From contig CAUTNA010000002.1 in NCBI GenBank assembly GCA_963540515.1, positions 20,745-84,744 on the forward strand: a stretch of 64,000 bases of DNA, in the 5' to 3' direction. This DNA comes from JAFGMC01 sp963540515. Lineage in GTDB: Bacteria; Pseudomonadota; Alphaproteobacteria; Rs-D84. The position numbers and the translations under genes were made by a program. Below, one piece after another: positions 26,903 to 33,960 of the stretch. The notes under the pieces are model-generated. The model was given only the letters and a program-made list of their open reading frames with translations. It was not told the DNA's origin and ran no database searches. The first letter of the stretch is position 1, and each line of letters begins with the position of its first letter.

Positions 26903-27457
26903 ATGGCACGTTTTGATGATAAAAAATTACAAACAGATAATTTAGTTGATAAACTTGTATCTATTAACCGAGTATCAAAAGCAACTAAAGGTGGTTCTAC
27001 CATGTCTTTTTCTGCTTTGGTTGTTGTTGGTGATAAATCAGGTAGAGTTGGTTTTGGAAAGGGTAAAGCCTTAGAAGTTCAATCAGCTGTTCAGAAAGCA
27101 ACAAAAGCTGCTAAAGTAAAAATGATTAGAGTTCCTTTAAAAGAAGGTCGTACACTTCATCATGATTGTTCAATCAAATATGGTGCAAGCAGACTTGTTA
27201 TTCGCAGTGCAGTTCCAGGAACTGGTATCATAGCAGGTGGAGCTCTTCGTGCTGTTTTTGAATGTTTAGGTGTTCAAGATATAGTTGTAAAATCTCAAGG
27301 AAGTAATAACCCAAGTAATATGGTTCATTCTGTTTTTAAAGCGTTTTCTAGAATGAATTCTCCTAAAACTGTTGCTCTCAGACGCGGTAAGAATATTTCG
27401 GATATAATAGCTGATAGAGATGGTAAAAAATCTGAAACCAACGAGACAGAAGAATAA
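26903..27457 (+). CDS. rpsE: 30S ribosomal protein S5
   Basis: A 184-residue S5. The RNA-binding start VSINRVSKATKGGSTMSF and GDKSGRVGFGKGKA are conserved, as is GASRLVIRSAVPGTGIIAGG. It ends with a short acidic tail. rpmD (L30), usually next, is absent: only 21 bp separate this stop from rplO. Confidence 0.97.
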   Translation: MARFDDKKLQTDNLVDKLVSINRVSKATKGGSTMSFSALVVVGDKSGRVGFGKGKALEVQSAVQKATKAAKVKMIRVPLKEGRTLHHDCSIKYGASRLVIRSAVPGTGIIAGGALRAVFECLGVQDIVVKSQGSNNPSNMVHSVFKAFSRMNSPKTVALRRGKNISDIIADRDGKKSETNETEE

Positions 27458-27478
27458 TATTTCTAAAAGGTAAAAGAT

Positions 27479-27937
27479 ATGAAACTTAATGCATTAATGG
27501 ATAATTTAGGTGCCAGAAAAAGTATAAAACGTGTTGGACGTGGCATGGGTTCTGGTTATGGTAAGACTTGTGGTCGTGGTAATAAAGGACAAAAAGCTCG
27601 TAGTGGTTCTCGCAAACAAGCTACTTTTCAAGGTGGACAAATGCCTATTTTAAGACGTTTTCCAAAATTTGGATTTAAAAATCCTTTTGAAAAGAATTAC
27701 GCTATTATAAATATTGGTGATATTCAAAGATTTATAGAAGCTGGTAGAATTGATCCTAAATCTGTTATAACAATAGATTCTCTTTTAGATTCAAAAATTT
27801 TAAACAGAAGAATGTCAGGTTTGAAAGTTTTAGCAAAAGGAAGTTTAAAAACTCCTGTTAATATAATTGCTGAAAAGTGGTCTAAAGTTGCAGAAGAGAT
27901 AATTGTTAAAGCTGGTGGAACAATTAAAACAAAGTAA
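27479..27937 (+). CDS. rplO: 50S ribosomal protein L15
   Basis: A 152-residue L15. The Gly/Arg-rich N-terminal GRGMGSGYGKTCGRGNKGQK and GGQMPILRRFPKFGF are diagnostic, and the C-terminal globular part is complete. It follows rpsE directly because rpmD is missing. Confidence 0.96.
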   Translation: MKLNALMDNLGARKSIKRVGRGMGSGYGKTCGRGNKGQKARSGSRKQATFQGGQMPILRRFPKFGFKNPFEKNYAIINIGDIQRFIEAGRIDPKSVITIDSLLDSKILNRRMSGLKVLAKGSLKTPVNIIAEKWSKVAEEIIVKAGGTIKTK

Positions 27938-27949
27938 TATTTTAAAATT

Positions 27950-29266
27950 ATGAATTTTTTTAAAAACTTTTTTAAAAATTTACCAGATTTACATAGACGT
28001 ATTTTGTTTACTTTAGGAGCCTTGTTTGTATATCGTGTTGGCTCTTTTATTCCTCTTCCTGGAGTAAATGCTTCAGCTGTTCTACATTTATTTGGAGATA
28101 ATGGTATGCTTGGGATGTTTGATATGTTCTCAGGTGGATCTCTTTCTCGTATGTCAATTTTGGCACTTAATATTTTTCCATATATTTCTGCCTCTATTAT
28201 TATTCAGCTCTTAGCTACTACAAGTAAGTCACTCGGTGAATTAAGAAAAGAAGGTGAGAGTGGTAGAGTAAAGATAAATCAGTATACTAGATATTTAGCA
28301 GTTATTTTAGCTTTTGTTCAAGGTTGGGCAATAGTTCGTGGTTTGCTTGCTTTAGAACCTGTAAATGGTATTCCTGCTATTGTAAGTTCTGGTTTTGCTT
28401 TTCAATTGTCTGCGGTAATAGCACTTGTTGGTGGAACTGTTTTTGTAATGTGGTTAGCAGAACAAATTACTGCACGTGGAATAGGTCAAGGTGCGTCATT
28501 ACTTATTTTTGCAGGTATTGTTGCAGAAATTCCATCTGGTATTGCTAAACTTGTTTCTCTTGGTTCTGTTGGTCAAATCTCTCCAGCTATGATAGCTTTG
28601 ATAATTGGTTTTGTTGTTGGTATTATTGCTTTGATCGTACTTTTTGAACAAGCTCAAAGAAGAATTCAAATACTTTATCCAAGAAATGTTGATGCAAGTG
28701 GAGTTGCAACTACAAATACATCTTATTTACCTATTAAAATAAATATGTCTGGTGTTATGGGACCAGTGTTTGCATCAAGCATAATGATGATGCCTGCTTT
28801 TGTTCAAAGATTTGCACAAAGTGAAAATTTATTTGTACAAAATCTAATATCTTTTTTAACTTATGGAACTTGGAGTTATATAATTTTATTTGCTGTATTA
28901 TTATCTTTTTTTGCATTCTTTCAGACAGCTGTTGTATTTAATTCTGAAGAAACAAGTAATAATTTAAAAAATTCTGGGGGGTATATTCCTGGTATAAGAC
29001 CTGGTGAACAAACAACAAAATTTTTTGATGATATAGTTTCTAAAATAACAACAATAGGTGTTATTTACTTAGTGGTTGTTTGTGTTTTACCTATTATTTT
29101 AAATACTCAAATGGGAATGCCTGTTATGATTGGTGGTACCAGTGTATTGATAGTTGCAGGTGTTGTTTTAGATACAATGAATCAGGTTCAATCTTATTTA
29201 GTTGCAAATAAGTATAACTGTGTTGTAAATAGAACAGAGAAAAAAGGAAGATTTCGTTCTGTTTAA
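27950..29266 (+). CDS. secY: Protein translocase subunit SecY
   Basis: A 438-residue channel protein with ten membrane helices. Seen are the plug region with MLGMFDMFSGGSLSRMS, LNIFPYISASIIIQLL, the GIGQGASLLIFAGI segment and the cytoplasmic loop ending SGGYIPGIRPGEQT. It forms the SecYEG pore. adk, which usually follows, is absent, and an 89-bp gap leads to rpsM. Confidence 0.97.
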   Translation: MNFFKNFFKNLPDLHRRILFTLGALFVYRVGSFIPLPGVNASAVLHLFGDNGMLGMFDMFSGGSLSRMSILALNIFPYISASIIIQLLATTSKSLGELRKEGESGRVKINQYTRYLAVILAFVQGWAIVRGLLALEPVNGIPAIVSSGFAFQLSAVIALVGGTVFVMWLAEQITARGIGQGASLLIFAGIVAEIPSGIAKLVSLGSVGQISPAMIALIIGFVVGIIALIVLFEQAQRRIQILYPRNVDASGVATTNTSYLPIKINMSGVMGPVFASSIMMMPAFVQRFAQSENLFVQNLISFLTYGTWSYIILFAVLLSFFAFFQTAVVFNSEETSNNLKNSGGYIPGIRPGEQTTKFFDDIVSKITTIGVIYLVVVCVLPIILNTQMGMPVMIGGTSVLIVAGVVLDTMNQVQSYLVANKYNCVVNRTEKKGRFRSV

Positions 29267-29280
29267 GTAAGACTTAATTT

Positions 29281-29308
29281 TTGACTTTTGACTTATTTAA
29301 TATAGAAT
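29281..29308 (+). promoter_or_regulatory. Candidate promoter for the rpsM-rpsK-rpoA-rplQ block
   Basis: TTGACT (29281-29286), 16 bases, TAGAAT (29303-29308), about 47 bp upstream of rpsM, in the gap where adk is missing. Judged from motifs only, in an AT-rich background where chance matches are common. Confidence 0.4.
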
Positions 29309-29355
29309 GGCTTTTTAAATGAATGTAAAATAGTTATAAAAAAGGAAAAAATAGT

Positions 29356-29733
29356 ATGGCACGTATAGCTGGAGTTAATATTCCTACTGATAAAAGGGTT
29401 GAAATAGCATTAAGATATATTTATGGAATTGGTCCTGCAAAGTCAGCTGAGATTTGTAAAGCTTTGAATATAAAAGACTCTATGAGAGCGAAAGATTTGA
29501 CAGATGCTGAAATTGCTACTATTTCTACTTATATAGAACAGAATTTTAAAGTAGAAGGTGATGTTCGTCGTGAAGTTCAGATGAATATAAAACGTCTTCA
29601 AGATTTAAAGACCTATCGTGGTATCAGACATCGTAATAGGTTGCCTGTTAGAGGTCAGAGAACTCAAACTAATGCAAGAACGAGAAAAGGTAAAAGGGTT
29701 GTTGTTGCTGGATCTGCGACAAAGGGTAAATAA
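29356..29733 (+). CDS. rpsM: 30S ribosomal protein S13
   Basis: A 125-residue S13: starts RIAGVNIPTDKRVEIALRYIYGIG and ends with RGQRTQTNARTRKG. It contacts P-site tRNA and bridges to L5. First gene of the alpha-operon part. Confidence 0.97.
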   Translation: MARIAGVNIPTDKRVEIALRYIYGIGPAKSAEICKALNIKDSMRAKDLTDAEIATISTYIEQNFKVEGDVRREVQMNIKRLQDLKTYRGIRHRNRLPVRGQRTQTNARTRKGKRVVVAGSATKGK

Positions 29734-29757
29734 ATTTAAAATTAAGGGTTAAAAGTT

Positions 29758-30141
29758 ATGGCTATTACAAAAGTAAAAAAGAAAGTAATAAAAAAAGTAT
29801 CTCATGGTATTGCCCATGTTGTTGCAACAAATAACAATACTCGCATTACAATAACTGATCAAACTGGTGCTGTTTTAACTTGGTCAACAGCTGGTGCAAA
29901 TAATTTTAAAAGTTCAAAAAAATCAACTCCTTATGCAGCAACAGTTGTCGCTGATAGTGTTGGTAAAAAAGTTGCTGAAATGGGTATGAAAACAGTTGAT
30001 GTTTTAATGCGTGGAATTGGACAAGGAAGAGAATCTGCAGTTCGTGGTTTGTCTAATGCTGGTTTGATTGTACAAAGTATTACTGATACAACAAGAATAC
30101 CTCATAATGGTTGCAGACCAAAGAAAGTTCGTAGAGTTTAA
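29758..30141 (+). CDS. rpsK: 30S ribosomal protein S11
   Basis: A 127-residue S11 in the platform. It contains IAHVVATNNNTRITITDQ, STPYAAT and ends in the signature IPHNGCRPKKVRRV. Confidence 0.97.
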   Translation: MAITKVKKKVIKKVSHGIAHVVATNNNTRITITDQTGAVLTWSTAGANNFKSSKKSTPYAATVVADSVGKKVAEMGMKTVDVLMRGIGQGRESAVRGLSNAGLIVQSITDTTRIPHNGCRPKKVRRV

Positions 30142-30200
30142 ACTACTCTATATTTTAACTGTTATGGTGAAAATGATAAACTAAACCTAATGGAGAATAT

Positions 30201-31235
30201 ATGATTGAGAAAAATTGGCAGTCTTTATGTAAGCCTAAGAAGATAGAAATAGAAAAAGATGAATATAATCCAAATATTGCAAAACTTATAGCTCAACCAC
30301 TTGAAAATGGTTTTGGGTTAAGTATTGGTACAGCACTCAGACGTGTTTTATTATCCTCCTTACAGGGATGTGCACCTATTTGGGTTAAAATAGATGGTGC
30401 TCAACATGAATTTTCTTCTCTTCATGGAGTTCGTGAAGATATAGTTGATATAATATTGAATCTGAAAGGTGTTTATTTTAAATCAAGTATTGAAGGTCAG
30501 CATAAGGCTTTTTTGAAAGTTAAAGGACCTGCTGTTGTGACTTCTGGTATGATAGAATTACCTGGCGGTATAGAGGTTATTAATAAAGATGTAGAAATTT
30601 GTAACATAGATAAAGGTACAGATTTTGAAATGGAAATAGCGCTTAATACTGGACGTGGTTATGTTCCTGCTAGTGCACAAGATAAGTTAGATGAATTACC
30701 TTTAGGGGTTATACCTGTTGATTCTATTTATTCTCCAATTTTAAGTGTGTCAACAGATGTTACAAAAACTCGTGTAGGAAAAAGTACAGATTATGATAAA
30801 TTAGAAGTTAAAATTAAAACTAACGGTAGTGTTTCTCCAGAGGATGCACTTGCTTACGCTGCAAGAATTTTAACAGATCAATTAAATGTATTTATTAATT
30901 TTGAAGATAATACTCAAGTTTCTTTTGAAGAAAGAGAAGAAAAAGTAAAAGAGGTTCTACCATTTGATCCAAAATTATTAAAACATGTTGATGAACTTGA
31001 ACTGTCTGTTCGTGCAAACAATTGTTTAAAAAATGATAAAATTAATTGGTTGGGTGAACTTGTTCAAAAAACAGAAAATGATATGTTGAAAACTCCTAAT
31101 TTTGGTAGAAAAAGTTTGAACGAAATAAAGGCACAACTTGAGGCTATGGGACTTGGGCTTGGTATGGAAGTTCCAGGTTGGCCACCAGAAAATATTGCTG
31201 AGCTTTCAAAAAAATATGAAGATCCATATAAATAA
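30201..31235 (+). CDS. rpoA: DNA-directed RNA polymerase subunit alpha
   Basis: A 344-residue alpha subunit. The N-terminal domain shows EPLENGFGLSIGTALRRVLLSS-like conservation (GFGLSIGTALRRVLLSSL), and the C-terminal domain has ELELSVRANNCLKND and GRKSLNEIKAQLEAMGLGLGM, the DNA- and activator-binding helix-hairpin region. It dimerises to nucleate RNA polymerase. Length slightly above the E. coli protein. Confidence 0.97.
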   Translation: MIEKNWQSLCKPKKIEIEKDEYNPNIAKLIAQPLENGFGLSIGTALRRVLLSSLQGCAPIWVKIDGAQHEFSSLHGVREDIVDIILNLKGVYFKSSIEGQHKAFLKVKGPAVVTSGMIELPGGIEVINKDVEICNIDKGTDFEMEIALNTGRGYVPASAQDKLDELPLGVIPVDSIYSPILSVSTDVTKTRVGKSTDYDKLEVKIKTNGSVSPEDALAYAARILTDQLNVFINFEDNTQVSFEEREEKVKEVLPFDPKLLKHVDELELSVRANNCLKNDKINWLGELVQKTENDMLKTPNFGRKSLNEIKAQLEAMGLGLGMEVPGWPPENIAELSKKYEDPYK

Positions 31236-31328
31236 GAATTTTAGAGGTTTTATTTTATAGTTCTGATTTATTCAGGTTATAAATTTTGTTTAATCCTAAG
31301 TTTTAGGGAAAAATAAAGAGGAAATCAA

Positions 31329-31865
31329 ATGAGACATAGAATAAGTGCAAGAAAATTTAATCGTGATACCAATGCTCGTAAAGCATTGTTTATAGGACTT
31401 GTAAAAAATTTAGTTGAAAAAGAACAGATTAAAACAACCCTTCCAAAAGCAAAAGATTTGCGTGGTATTATTGAAAGAATGATAACAAGGGCTAAAGTTG
31501 ATAGTGTTGCGAATCGTCGTTTGATTTCTTCAAAATTGGATAATTCTTCAACCAAAACTGTTAAGAAGTTATTTGAAGTATTAGGACCAAGATATTTAAA
31601 AAGACCAGGTGGATATACAAGAGTTTTAAAAGCTGGTTTCAGATATGGTGATGCTGCTCCTATGGCAATAATAGAATTAGTTGACAGAGATGAAAATGCT
31701 AAAAAAGTTATTGTTGATAAAACTGAAAATAAAACAGAAAAGATGGTTGATGATAAAAAATCTATAACAACTGACAATAAGAAGGTTGTAAAAGAAATAA
31801 AAGCAACTAAGGCTGTATCTGTAAAGAAAGAAGCAACAGTAAGAAGACGATCAACTGGTAAATAA
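31329..31865 (+). CDS. rplQ: 50S ribosomal protein L17 with a long Lys-rich tail
   Basis: A 178-residue L17. The core (residues 1-~118) begins MRHRISARKFNRDTNAR and ends around DAAPMAIIELVDRDE. A further ~60 residues, rich in Lys, Thr and Asp, form a low-complexity tail not found in the short ~120-residue versions. Alphaproteobacterial L17 proteins are often somewhat extended. Last gene of the superoperon, closed by a strong terminator. Confidence 0.95.
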   Translation: MRHRISARKFNRDTNARKALFIGLVKNLVEKEQIKTTLPKAKDLRGIIERMITRAKVDSVANRRLISSKLDNSSTKTVKKLFEVLGPRYLKRPGGYTRVLKAGFRYGDAAPMAIIELVDRDENAKKVIVDKTENKTEKMVDDKKSITTDNKKVVKEIKATKAVSVKKEATVRRRSTGK

Positions 31866-31867
31866 TT

Positions 31868-31893
31868 AAAGCCTGCATCCGCAGGCTTTTTTT
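31868..31893 (+). terminator. Rho-independent terminator closing the ribosomal superoperon
   Basis: AAAGCCTGC (31868-31876) pairs with GCAGGCTTT (31881-31889) around ATCC, followed by T-rich sequence. Confidence 0.92.
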
Positions 31894-31984
31894 ATTTAAT
31901 TTAAAATATTCTTTAATATATATTTGATATAAATATTTTATTTTGATATTCTCTCTATCTTAAGGTAGAAGTAAGGTTTTTATT

Positions 31985-32311
31985 ATGAGTATGATTTTTT
32001 GTTATGAATGTGGTCAAAAATACAGTGAAAGGGCTGAGAAATGTCCAAAATGTTTTGCACCAAATAAGATTTTAAAAAAGAAAGTTGAAGGTAAGACTTG
32101 GACAACTACATTTTTATTATGTTTCTTTCTAGGAATTTTTGGTGCACACAGGTTTTATTTAAATAAAAATGGAAGTGCAATAGCAATGTTGTTATTAAGT
32201 ATATTTATAATAGGATTGCCAATTACTATTATTTGGTATTGGATAGATTTTATAATTTTACTTGTCCACGCTGGTGATAATGATTATATAGAAGAACTTG
32301 TAAATAAATAG
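31985..32311 (+). CDS. Zinc-ribbon plus TM2-domain membrane protein
   Basis: A 108-residue protein. Residues 6-23 hold a CxxC...CxxC zinc ribbon (CYECGQKYS then CPKC). A TM2 domain follows: the strongly conserved FFLGIFGAHRFYL, a turn, a second helix and the polar end WYWIDFIILLVHAG. TM2 proteins are small two-helix membrane proteins of unclear, probably regulatory or envelope function. It has its own AAGTAAGG-type ribosome site and is separate from the ribosomal operon. Confidence 0.85.
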   Translation: MSMIFCYECGQKYSERAEKCPKCFAPNKILKKKVEGKTWTTTFLLCFFLGIFGAHRFYLNKNGSAIAMLLLSIFIIGLPITIIWYWIDFIILLVHAGDNDYIEELVNK

Positions 32312-32320
32312 ATTTTTTAT

Positions 32321-32527
32321 TTATCCTCTACATATTTTGCAAGCACGTCCTTTATTATATATTTTATTTATATCAATATTTATGCAATTTTTTGTACATC
32401 TTTTTGCATGTTTACAATTGGGGTTATGATAAATATGAGTTTTTGTATTATATGTTACTGTATATGAAAAGGAAGTTTTGTAATAAGAAAATAAAGATAT
32501 AAAAGATAATAATATTATTTTTTTCAT
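32321..32527 (-). CDS. Small secreted Cys-rich protein
   Basis: A 68-residue minus-strand gene. An N-terminal signal peptide (MKKIILLSFISLFSYYKTSFS) is followed by a compact domain with YHNPNCKHAKRCTKNC and a final GRACKICRG. The H-x4-C...C-x3-C...G-x-A-C-x2-C layout recalls small metal-binding modules related to the Ada N-domain, but I cannot assign a family. Six cysteines and a histidine suggest zinc binding or disulfides. Convergent with the TM2 gene, 9 bp apart. Confidence 0.6.
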   Translation of the reverse strand: MKKIILLSFISLFSYYKTSFSYTVTYNTKTHIYHNPNCKHAKRCTKNCINIDINKIYNKGRACKICRG

Positions 32528-32559
32528 TTTTTATTCTACATATAAAGATATTGAATCTC

Positions 32560-32649
32560 TGGCGGAGAAGGGGAGATTTGAACTCCCGATACAGTTTCCC
32601 ATATTTACGATTTCGAGTCGCACGCATTCAACCACTCTGCCACTTCTCC
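32560..32649 (-). tRNA. tRNA-Ser, anticodon CGA
   Basis: A 90-nt class II tRNA with acceptor GGAGAAG/CTTCTCC, anticodon stem TGCGA/TCGTA around loop CTCGAAA (anticodon CGA), a long variable arm, T-loop GTTCAAATC and encoded CCA. It reads UCG. Confidence 0.95.
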
Positions 32650-32692
32650 GAAACATAGAAATGTTATATTTGCCATATATTATTGTCAAATT

Positions 32693-33844
32693 TTAATTTT
32701 CGAAATTGTATTCTTGAACTGAATTTGCAATAACTTCTGCAAGCCTGTCTTGATATGATGATGATCTTAATAATAACTCTTCTTTTAAATTAGATAAGTG
32801 TCCCAATTCTATTAATACTCCTGGTATACTTGATCGTAAAACTGCAAAAGCTGCATGCCTAACATTTGGACCATCTTGTTTCTTTATTTGTTTTCCTATC
32901 ATGGTCTTTGCACAATGTTGTGCATATTCAACAGATAATTCTGATACAGCTCTTTGTTGTAGTGCTGAAAGAGCCGCTTTAATATCTGCAGAAAACTGCT
33001 TAAACCCATCAACATCAATTTTATCTGATGCATTTTCTGCATCTGCTAATTTACTTGCTTCTTCATCAGACGCTTTTTTTGAAAGAACATATATTGAAAA
33101 TCCTTGTACATGTTTATGAGGATTTGAATTAGCATGAAGAGAAATAAATAAATCTGCACGATATCTTTCAGAGAGAGCTGCACGAGTACCGAGATTTAAG
33201 AATATATCAGTATTCCTGGTTAGAAATACATTAAAGTTAGCTTTTTCTAATTTTTTACCTAATTTTTTCGCAACTGCCAAAACAACGTCTTTTTCTTTTG
33301 TACCAAGAACTCCTGAACAACCAGGATCTTTACCACCATGTCCTGCATCAATTACAATTGTATACTTCTGTTTTCTTTTAGGTTTAATTGTTTCTTCTGT
33401 TTTATCTAAATTGACATTTTGTTCTTCTGTTTTATTTTTTGAATTAAAATCAAATACAAGCCTGTATTTTTGATCCCCACTTGGTTTTAAAATCATAATT
33501 TGTTTTTTTGGAATTTCAGAAATATTTTTTTTCAGACTTACTGAAATTTCAGAATTATTTCCAATCTGTTTTTGATATATATTTTTTATTAAATTATCTG
33601 AATTTAAAATTGGTTTGATGTTATTGTTTATCTTTGTGTTTGTTAGTGATATTTTTATTAAATTATCAAAATAAGAAAGTTTATATTTTGGGTTAGAACT
33701 TACTTCTATAACAAGTCTGGTATTTCCATTTGGTTGTAGACCTGTTCTCAAAGATTTAATATTACCACTTGCAAGCACAGTTCCAGAAATAAACAATGAG
33801 AAGAAACTAATAATTGAAAAAAAAATAAACTTTTTATAAATCAT
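32693..33844 (-). CDS. N-acetylmuramoyl-L-alanine amidase with AMIN domain (AmiC type)
   Basis: A 383-residue periplasmic amidase. ATG 33844 is preferred over an upstream in-frame TTG, because it directly precedes the signal peptide (MIYKKFIFFSIISFFSLF). An AMIN domain (~30-140) for septal peptidoglycan targeting is followed by a linker and an Amidase_3 domain (~165-380). Zinc ligands are visible: His in IDAGHGGKDPG, Glu in the KEKDVVLAVA helix, His in SLHANSNPH, and the catalytic Glu in LIELGHLSN. AmiC enzymes split septal murein and are activated through FtsEX-EnvC-type partners, linking this gene to ftsEX at the window start. Confidence 0.93.
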   Translation of the reverse strand: MIYKKFIFFSIISFFSLFISGTVLASGNIKSLRTGLQPNGNTRLVIEVSSNPKYKLSYFDNLIKISLTNTKINNNIKPILNSDNLIKNIYQKQIGNNSEISVSLKKNISEIPKKQIMILKPSGDQKYRLVFDFNSKNKTEEQNVNLDKTEETIKPKRKQKYTIVIDAGHGGKDPGCSGVLGTKEKDVVLAVAKKLGKKLEKANFNVFLTRNTDIFLNLGTRAALSERYRADLFISLHANSNPHKHVQGFSIYVLSKKASDEEASKLADAENASDKIDVDGFKQFSADIKAALSALQQRAVSELSVEYAQHCAKTMIGKQIKKQDGPNVRHAAFAVLRSSIPGVLIELGHLSNLKEELLLRSSSYQDRLAEVIANSVQEYNFEN

Positions 33845-33960
33845 AACAAAATAATTAGGCAAAGTTAATTATACTAAAAAATACTAAATTATTCAATTAT
33901 CTAAATTAATTAATTTAAAATACTTGATAAATAGTTTTTGATTTTGATATCATCTGCAAG

